From Ecytonucleospora hepatopenaei (Eukaryota; Microsporidia; Enterocytozoonidae), in NCBI GenBank assembly GCA_026692725.1, contig JAPMUG010000008.1, positions 1-64,000 of the forward strand: a stretch of DNA of 64,000 nucleotides, read 5' to 3'. Below, one piece after another: positions 58,439 to 64,000 of the stretch (the first letter of the stretch is position 1; the number at the start of each line of letters is the position of its first letter). The position numbers and the translations under genes were made by a program. The notes below the pieces were generated by a model. That model did not search any database, was not told the origin of the DNA, and was given only the letters and a program-made list of their open reading frames with translations.

Positions 58439-59011
58439 TTATATTATCCTTCCTATTATACTCTTATCTTTTATATTCTTCTTTACCATATCTTTTATTA
58501 TGTCATTTTCCAATATATTAGGATATTTCCTTTTAATGTAAAACATAAATTTATGTGTTGCTTCACTATCTGTTTGTAACATACAAATCATATAGTTGGT
58601 ATATGTGTTAGTTAGTATATTTATATCCATATATGGTTCTATTTTAGTCAATACTCTAAATATGTTTTTTATATTTACAATACTGTTTTTTATGTTTATA
58701 ATATTAGTTATATTAAATACATATAAATCCAATACTTTATCTAATATTATATTAGCATATTCTTTATAAAAAATATCATCACATCTTAATAATTTTCTAA
58801 TTAATATTTTATACATAGAAGAATGGTTAAATAAAGAAATTATTTCATCATATGTAGATTTATATTTAGTACTATTAGAAATAGTATTATTGATACAATT
58901 ATTAGAATTATTATTATTTTTAAAACAATTATTAGAAATATTATTGTTAATATAATTTTTAGTACATTTAATGCTTTTTATTTTGGGTGGTATAAAATTG
59001 GAATTATCCAT
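58439..59011 (-). CDS. Hypothetical helical protein
   Basis: The 190-residue product has an Asn-rich stretch at about 20-50, then an all-helical sequence (STYDEIISLFNHSSMYKILI, LLRCDDIFYKEYANIILDKV, FRVLTKIEPYMDINILTN, SEATHKFMFYIKRKYPNILE). It could be an ARM/HEAT- or VHS-like scaffold. It has no signal peptide and no membrane segment. It lies between the secreted family 1 array and IMP3 on the opposite strand. The Asn insert again matches a microsatellite. No family is assigned. Confidence 0.6.
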   Translation of the reverse strand: MDNSNFIPPKIKSIKCTKNYINNNISNNCFKNNNNSNNCINNTISNSTKYKSTYDEIISLFNHSSMYKILIRKLLRCDDIFYKEYANIILDKVLDLYVFNITNIINIKNSIVNIKNIFRVLTKIEPYMDINILTNTYTNYMICMLQTDSEATHKFMFYIKRKYPNILENDIIKDMVKKNIKDKSIIGRII

Positions 59012-59366
59012 TTGTAAATAATTTTTTGTATATTAGTAAATATTAACTTAATTTATATAAATATATTATATTATATTCTGTATAATATATTTTATTATAT
59101 TATATTCTGTATAATATATTTTATTATACTATAATCTATATATATATATTACACTATAATATGTATACTATAATTAGCTAATAGAATAAAATAAAAATAT
59201 TTTTTATTAGGCCTAAAATTTTTATTTTTTAAATTATATCACAATTACATTTTTATATATTAATTTATTATATTAATTATATATCATTTTACTTATATAT
59301 CAAATAAAGATTATATCAAATAACAATTATATTACTATTACAATAACATAAAATATTTAAACCATT
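59012..59366. other. Divergent AT-rich spacer
   Basis: This 355-bp spacer has a duplicated TATATTCTGTATAATATATT segment near 59071-59120. No gene is seen. Confidence 0.6.
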
Positions 59367-59981
59367 ATGAGACAACTTAAACATCATGAAAAAAAGTTAT
59401 TAAAGAAAGTTAACTTGGATGAATGGAATTCTAAAAGAGAACAGTTAGTATGCACCAAATATTTATTACATGATAGAAATACATATGTAAAATATAACAT
59501 AATAGTGGGTAAGATAAGAAAGTTAACAGAAAGTTTAGCTAGATTAAATTATACAACAACAAATATCAGCAATATAAGGAATACTACAAATGATAAAAAC
59601 AATAAAAACAGTAGCACCAATAATACTGCAAATAATATTGTTATTAAGGAATATATTGGTAAGAAATTAATTAATAAATTATATGACATGGGAATAATTG
59701 AAGAAAAGAAACTCAGTGAGTGTTTAAAAATTACAGTCAGTGACTTTTGTAAGAGGAGATTGCCTATTGTCATAGCACACAAGAAAATGGTAGAAAATTA
59801 CAAAGATGCTGATAAATTTGTACAACATGGACATATTAAGGTGGGAACAGAGGTAGTTAGTGATCCAAGCATTTTGATTAGTAAAAGTGCAGAGGAATAT
59901 ATCAAGTGGAAGGAAGGGTCAAAAATAAAGAGGAAATTGGATGAAATACACGGGGATGTAGATGATTTTGAATATTTATAA
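59367..59981 (+). CDS. IMP3: U3 snoRNP protein Imp3
   Basis: The 204-residue product acts in processing of pre-18S rRNA in the nucleolus, stabilising U3 snoRNA pairing. The start MRQLKHHEKKLLKKVNLDEW matches the Imp3 N-terminus (KLKHHEQKLLKKVDFLEW). The S4 RNA-binding domain (about 125-175) reads FCKRRLPIVIAHKKMVENY, DADKFVQHGHIKVG and VVSDPSILISKSAEEYIKW, ending KIKRKLDEIHGDVDDFEYL. An insert of about 25 residues (66-91, Asn/Thr/Lys) separates the two halves at a loop and comes from AAT/ACA repeats. Confidence 0.95.
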   Translation: MRQLKHHEKKLLKKVNLDEWNSKREQLVCTKYLLHDRNTYVKYNIIVGKIRKLTESLARLNYTTTNISNIRNTTNDKNNKNSSTNNTANNIVIKEYIGKKLINKLYDMGIIEEKKLSECLKITVSDFCKRRLPIVIAHKKMVENYKDADKFVQHGHIKVGTEVVSDPSILISKSAEEYIKWKEGSKIKRKLDEIHGDVDDFEYL

Positions 59982-60102
59982 AATAATATTTTTTATGTGG
60001 TATGTTTAAATTATTTAATATAGTTTATTTATAGATTAATTTATATATAAAATATATTACTTAATAATTATTAACTTTTTGATATTTCAAATCAAAAAAT
60101 AT

Positions 60103-60127
60103 TTAACCTTAATTTATTTTATTACCC
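60103..60127 (+). promoter_or_regulatory. AACCTTAA...TTACCC initiator, secreted family 2, copy 1
   Basis: TTAACCTTAATTTATTTTATTACCC lies directly before the ATG and is repeated exactly before the genes at 61047 and 61926. The 35 bp upstream (TATTAACTTTTTGATATTTC, AAATC) are also shared with copy 2. Confidence 0.75.
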
Positions 60128-60766
60128 ATGTTTATTTATTTAAGTCATAATTTCATTTTTATATTTTATTTATTTAATCTATTAACAAATATTAAATGTG
60201 CATTTGGAAATAATTTATCAAATAATTGTGAGTTTTATAAGGAAATACCATATAGTCATGAAACTAATGTAAATGACAATTTATATTCAAATTCAAATGA
60301 TTGTTTAAACAAAAATTATAATTATAATTTGCCAGGAAGTTCTGCTCAGAACCATGATGGTCAAAATGTGGTAGAACTTTCTAATGAGCTATTTCAAAAT
60401 CAAAAGATCAATGATAACGAAACATTTATTAAATATGTAAATTGTATTCATAAAAAAATAGCAACTTTTTCAAATAGTTTAGATCAAGTAAATGATATGA
60501 GGCATAAGGATAACACATTTTTTACATTTAAAGAATCTGATAAAAGAGAAGAATCTAAAGATTTTATAATTGAATTTAATTATTTAAAAGAATGTTTTGA
60601 AAATTTAAAGAGGCAACCATGGTACGGCAATCTCAGCTATAATGGTAATGTAAGAATTGAAATGTTAAATAGGGACTTAGACAAAATAAAGTCTAAATTA
60701 AAAACTAAAAATAAAAAAACAAATAAAAGCAAGATAAAAAATGAAACATATAAATTTTATGACTAG
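60128..60766 (+). CDS. Secreted family 2, member 1
   Basis: The 212-residue product has a signal peptide (MFIYLSHNFIFIFYLFNLLTNIKCAFG), an Asn/Ser/Tyr-rich variable region (about 28-95), then a helical domain (NDNETFIKYVNCIHKKIATF, FNYLKECFENLKRQPW, EMLNRDLDKIKSKLKTKNKK) and a basic tail. The helical domain aligns loosely with member 2 (NDKETFLNQLDSIEYQVAEF). No enzyme motif is seen. Secretion and small size fit an effector or spore-coat role, which is inference. Confidence 0.7.
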   Translation: MFIYLSHNFIFIFYLFNLLTNIKCAFGNNLSNNCEFYKEIPYSHETNVNDNLYSNSNDCLNKNYNYNLPGSSAQNHDGQNVVELSNELFQNQKINDNETFIKYVNCIHKKIATFSNSLDQVNDMRHKDNTFFTFKESDKREESKDFIIEFNYLKECFENLKRQPWYGNLSYNGNVRIEMLNRDLDKIKSKLKTKNKKTNKSKIKNETYKFYD

Positions 60767-61021
60767 TTTATTAATTAAATACATAATTATATAATATTTA
60801 TTTTCATTTTATTTTGGTGATATTTTAAAATATAAAAACTATTATCTGTTTATTTTGTGATTATATTTTATTGTGTTTTTTATATATAAATTGTTTTTTA
60901 AAGCATTAGTGTATTAATAAATTATTTAATAAAATACAATTTATTTATAGATTAATTTATATATAAAATATATTACTTAAGATCTATTATTAACTTTTTG
61001 ATATTTTAAATCACAAAATAT

Positions 61022-61046
61022 TTAACCTTAATTTATTTTATTACCC
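61022..61046 (+). promoter_or_regulatory. AACCTTAA...TTACCC initiator, secreted family 2, copy 2
   Basis: This is identical to the block before 60128, with the same upstream TATTAACTTTTTGATATT element and an ATAATTTATATATAAAATAT-type stretch further up. Confidence 0.75.
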
Positions 61047-61589
61047 ATGTTATTTACAAAAAATATGATGTTTAATTTATTTAAAATATCATTTATAATA
61101 TGTGCACATGGTTATAATCCATCTACTTCTAACAATCCTAATGATAATAGTTATTCCTCACCTGTTTATGTGCCTGTTTTTGGCAATAACTATGATAATG
61201 ATTTTATAAACAATACTGTTCAAAATCAAGGGCATCAAGGTACTTTAAAACTAATAAAATTACCTTTTAATCTTGAATATATAAATGACAAAGAAACATT
61301 TCTTAATCAATTGGATTCTATCGAATATCAAGTTGCTGAATTTTTAAAAAATATAAAACTTATAGCTAAGAATTGTAAATCAAGTAACTTTATGATTGGA
61401 GTTCAAGAATCCAATGAAATAATAACATTAAATGATTATTTAGAACAGTTTAAAAACCTGCAACAAGTCTTTGAAATACAATTTTATAATAATGATTTAT
61501 TAAAAATTAATTTGATAAAAACTAATTTAAAAAAAATAGTGACCTTTCTAACAAAAGAAATATCAAAGAAAAAAAAACTAAATAAATAA
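61047..61589 (+). CDS. Secreted family 2, member 2
   Basis: The 180-residue product has leader MLFTKNMMFNLFKISFIICAHG, a Ser/Asn/Pro-rich stretch with a PVYVPVFGNN motif, and a helical domain from about residue 75 (NDKETFLNQLDSIEYQVAEF, LKNIKLIAKNC, LNDYLEQFKNLQQVFEIQF) with a basic end. A second ATG eight codons in (61068) would give a shorter leader. It shares its initiator and helical plan with member 1, but identity is low. Confidence 0.7.
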   Translation: MLFTKNMMFNLFKISFIICAHGYNPSTSNNPNDNSYSSPVYVPVFGNNYDNDFINNTVQNQGHQGTLKLIKLPFNLEYINDKETFLNQLDSIEYQVAEFLKNIKLIAKNCKSSNFMIGVQESNEIITLNDYLEQFKNLQQVFEIQFYNNDLLKINLIKTNLKKIVTFLTKEISKKKKLNK

Positions 61590-61902
61590 AAAATTTACCA
61601 TTCTTGCTTTTTAAATATATTATTTTTTTAAAATTATTGTTTTATATTTAAATTATTATAATTATAAATAATTTTTCTGATCTTTTTATTAAATAAATAA
61701 AAATACGTTATAAAATTATTTTTAACCATAACTTATATATGTATATATTCTAATTTTATTTTACTATATTACCAAACAAATCATAATAAAAATTGTATAA
61801 AAAATAAATGTTTTTTTCTTAATAAATGTTGTTTTCATAATAAATGCTGTTTTCATAATAAATGTTGTATTAGTGGTAAATAAATAAAATTAAAAATTAT
61901 TT
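61590..61902. other. Spacer with short repeats
   Basis: No gene is present. An ATAAATGTTGTTTTCATA motif is repeated about four times at 61805-61870. Confidence 0.6.
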
Positions 61903-61925
61903 AACCTTAATTTATTTTATTACCC
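61903..61925 (+). promoter_or_regulatory. AACCTTAA...TTACCC initiator, secreted family 2, copy 3
   Basis: AACCTTAATTTATTTTATTACCC abuts the ATG at 61926, identical to copies 1 and 2. Confidence 0.75.
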
Positions 61926-62525
61926 ATGTATAATTGTTTAACATATAATTTATTCTTAGTAATTTATATATTTAATAATTTATTTATAAGATGTGCATAT
62001 AGTTTAAATCCATCTATTTCTAAAACAAAAGAAACTGATTTAGGTAACATTACATATAATGAGATAGACAATACTTTAAGCAACCCACCTCAAAATACAC
62101 ATTTTAATATAAATGATCTTGTTGAAGAAGAAAATATAAAAAGCAATGCAATGAAATACATTGAAAAAGCATTTGATGAAAAAGCATTTGATGAAAAAGT
62201 AATTGATGAAAAAGTAATTGATGAAAAAGTAATTGATGAGGATGATAAATCGTTTATATTTAATTATTCAAATACATTAGAAGAATCAGATGATTCTAAT
62301 ATTTTATTTAATTCACAAAAAACTTTAAATAAAATGAAAAAAGAATTACAAAAAAATAAAGATTTAGAAAATGAATTTGATAATTTAGTGATAGGGTCTA
62401 ATAGTAAAAAAATAGTTGATAATTTTACTAAAAAATTAGAGAGGATGAAAAATATAGTAAAAAGGGATATACATAAAAATAAAAAAAGAGAAGAAGAAGA
62501 AAAACAAAATTTATTTAATCACTAA
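61926..62525 (+). CDS. Secreted family 2, member 3
   Basis: The 199-residue product has leader MYNCLTYNLFLVIYIFNNLFIRCAYS, a polar region, then a five-unit repeat of about five residues (KAFDE twice, KVIDE three times, 62167-62238), then a helical, highly charged segment (LNKMKKELQKNKDLENEFDN, KIVDNFTKKLERMKNIVKR) likely to form a coiled coil, and a Lys/Glu tail. The PSISKTK stretch after the leader resembles PSTSNNP of member 2. Confidence 0.7.
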   Translation: MYNCLTYNLFLVIYIFNNLFIRCAYSLNPSISKTKETDLGNITYNEIDNTLSNPPQNTHFNINDLVEEENIKSNAMKYIEKAFDEKAFDEKVIDEKVIDEKVIDEDDKSFIFNYSNTLEESDDSNILFNSQKTLNKMKKELQKNKDLENEFDNLVIGSNSKKIVDNFTKKLERMKNIVKRDIHKNKKREEEEKQNLFNH

Positions 62526-62626
62526 TAGTTGTAATAAATTAAAACTGATATTTTATAAATTAAATTTGTAAATATTTATACATTAATTTAAAATCAATGT
62601 TTATTTTTATTACCCTTTTGTATAAA

Positions 62627-63334
62627 ATGATTTTTTCATTATTTTCCAATAGTTGTATATTTTATATAATTTACATAATTAATATATTATGCACCAACAG
62701 TAACAATAACAATAACAATAACAATAATAATAATGATAATAATATTTATTATACAAGTACTACTACTACTAATATTAATTCATTTAGTTTATTTTGTAAA
62801 GTACCTAATGAAATAATAGCCATTCCTAAATGTTATAAAACTATAAAAAATATTTTAGATAAACCATATGATCATTTAAATTGTAAAGACAAAAAAGATA
62901 AAAATGTTAAAGAAAAGTTAAATAGTTTAAATAACGATTTTAATTTATTACATGAATGTTTACTAAAAGTAGTAAATTTTATTAGTAAAACACCATATGA
63001 AAGAATAAGACAATCAGACATAAAAATCATAGAAGAATATTTTAATATTTATATAGACATAATACACAAAATAATTATAATGGTTAGAAATAATTATGTA
63101 GATCATTATACATCTTTACCAAGTAATAAACCTGATGATGATATTATATTAGAAGCTGATTTTACTTATACTCAATTTAAAGTGTTACATGATATATTTG
63201 TATTTTTAAATTCATTATTAAAAATCAATATCAGGGGTAAATTTAAATATTTATCAAGTAGTTTTTTTATAAGGTATCACATGAGGTATTATAAGGTTTT
63301 AAAATATTTATATGATAGGAAAAATATTGTTTAA
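62627..63334 (+). CDS. Secreted family 2, member 4 (or separate secreted protein)
   Basis: The ATG at 62627 follows TTTATTACCCTTTTGTATAAA, the C-rich initiator, and gives 235 residues. The earlier in-frame ATG at 62597 lies upstream of that element and is less likely. The leader is MIFSLFSNSCIFYIIYIINILC, then an Asn run (from an AAC/AAT microsatellite), Thr-rich residues, and a helical domain with LNSLNNDFNLLHECLLKVVNF and IIEEYFNIYIDIIHKIIIMV. Three or four cysteines lie in FCKVPN, KCYK and NCKDK. The architecture agrees with members 1-3, but sequence similarity is weak. Confidence 0.65.
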   Translation: MIFSLFSNSCIFYIIYIINILCTNSNNNNNNNNNNNDNNIYYTSTTTTNINSFSLFCKVPNEIIAIPKCYKTIKNILDKPYDHLNCKDKKDKNVKEKLNSLNNDFNLLHECLLKVVNFISKTPYERIRQSDIKIIEEYFNIYIDIIHKIIIMVRNNYVDHYTSLPSNKPDDDIILEADFTYTQFKVLHDIFVFLNSLLKINIRGKFKYLSSSFFIRYHMRYYKVLKYLYDRKNIV

Positions 63335-63565
63335 AAAATAATTCAATAATTGATATTACATTTTAAGTTTTAAAATAGTTATATCATTAACTTAATATTT
63401 TAATAATTAACATATTATTAATAATAATTTAAAAAATTTAAATTAATAATAAAAAACTATTAAGATATAAAAAAAATTATAATTTAATAATATAAATTGT
63501 AATTTATAATTAATTAATTAATTTTTTAATAAAAAATTTTTAACCTTATATTAAAATATACCCTT
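63335..63565. other. AT-rich spacer with degenerate initiator
   Basis: The spacer ends in TTAACCTTATATTAAAATATACCCTT, a diverged form of the family 2 initiator, immediately before the last gene. Confidence 0.6.
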
Positions 63566-64000
63566 ATGTATTTTCATTTAACAAATTTATTTATGTTTGT
63601 GTTTTTATTCAAATATATAATAGGTGCAAATAGTTTATATGAAATTAATTATCCAAACATTATTGATAACAAAAGTGCAAGAGAATTTATTATTTTAGCC
63701 AGAAATCAAATGAAAAAATATGAAAAACACCAAAGATTTTTGAATGATTCAATATCTAAAAGTTTGAAAAAGGATAAACATGGAAAGGTCTTTATACAAA
63801 CAGATTTTTTGAATCAATTGCAAGACCTTATTAAAATAAAAAACGAAGCTATAAAATACAAATGCAATACATTAAATTTATCAAAAAACAACGAAAAAGC
63901 ATTAAAAAGCATCTATGTGGCATCATCAAAGCTTATTATTTCAATGAACAAAATAATTGTTGATATTACAACAAATACAAAGATGATTATAAATAAAGAT
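63566..64000 (+). CDS. Secreted family 2, member 5 (partial, runs off the right edge)
   Basis: The 145 codons visible encode a leader (MYFHLTNLFMFVFLFKYIIG) and the beginning of a helical Lys/Asn-rich body (SAREFIILARNQMKKYEKHQ, DFLNQLQDLIKIKNEAIKY, LKSIYVASSKLIISMNKIIV). The frame is open at the window end. DFLNQLQDL resembles TFLNQLDSI of member 2. The initiator AACCTTA...TACCCTT precedes the ATG. Confidence 0.7.
   Translation, partial: MYFHLTNLFMFVFLFKYIIGANSLYEINYPNIIDNKSAREFIILARNQMKKYEKHQRFLNDSISKSLKKDKHGKVFIQTDFLNQLQDLIKIKNEAIKYKCNTLNLSKNNEKALKSIYVASSKLIISMNKIIVDITTNTKMIINKD

Noticed and set aside
1..64000. rRNA genes, CRISPR arrays, spliceosomal introns
   Set aside because: No rRNA-like GC-rich conserved stretch, no spaced direct repeats, and no gene that needs an intron to keep its frame was found.

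Overview
This window is nuclear DNA of a microsporidian fungus with a very AT-rich genome. The protein-coding genes are eukaryotic, reduced in length and apparently intronless (TFIIH Tfb4, Fcp1, TrpRS, ValRS, EF-1alpha, eIF1A, L24e, Rix7/NVL, Spo11, a Kre2/Ktr mannosyltransferase, Swp73, Imp3). Neighbouring genes are often only 30-50 bp apart. Several starts carry the microsporidian C-rich initiator just upstream of ATG (CCCTCATG, TTACCCATG, TACCCCC..ATG). The mobile elements are Merlin/IS1016-like and hAT DNA transposons, both known from microsporidia. I do not name a species.

Layout. 1-2 kb: 5' part of a cullin-like gene on the minus strand, running off the left edge, then an octamer microsatellite. 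2.5-11.4 kb: a compact housekeeping block with two unrecognised proteins, Tfb4, Fcp1, an alpha/beta hydrolase, tRNA-Leu(CAG), a secreted unknown, a degenerate endonuclease/exonuclease/phosphatase-fold protein and ribosomal L24e. 11.4-25.5 kb: an island of mobile and repetitive DNA without an intact cellular gene. It holds a 203-bp inverted-repeat element; a three-level nest (Merlin containing hAT containing Merlin, with an exact 8-bp hAT target duplication); a 3.8-kb structure bounded by about 390-bp inverted repeats; two further Merlin copies; and debris of an unknown repeat family. 25.5-45 kb: housekeeping genes again (TrpRS, EF-1alpha, Spo11, Ktr, Rix7, ValRS, a Pom33/TMEM33-like protein, eIF1A, Swp73, thymidylate kinase, adaptor mu subunit). 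Many carry Asn-rich inserts of the same base composition as the surrounding microsatellites.

45.3-58.3 kb: a tandem array of eight paralogous secreted proteins, one broken by a 35-bp duplication. They share two conserved upstream blocks and, in four cases, a 3' hairpin. 58.4-60.0 kb: an unknown gene and IMP3. 60.1-64 kb: a second array of small signal-peptide proteins under another shared upstream element (AACCTTAA...TTACCCATG), continuing off the right edge.

The housekeeping genes act in transcription (Tfb4, Fcp1, Swp73), translation and ribosome assembly (two tRNA synthetases, EF-1alpha, eIF1A, L24e, Imp3, Rix7, tRNA-Leu), secretion and glycosylation (mu-adaptin, Ktr), nucleotide supply (dTMP kinase) and meiotic recombination (Spo11). 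The two secreted arrays look like lineage-specific, fast-evolving families that could act at the host interface. They are the best candidates here for undescribed biology.
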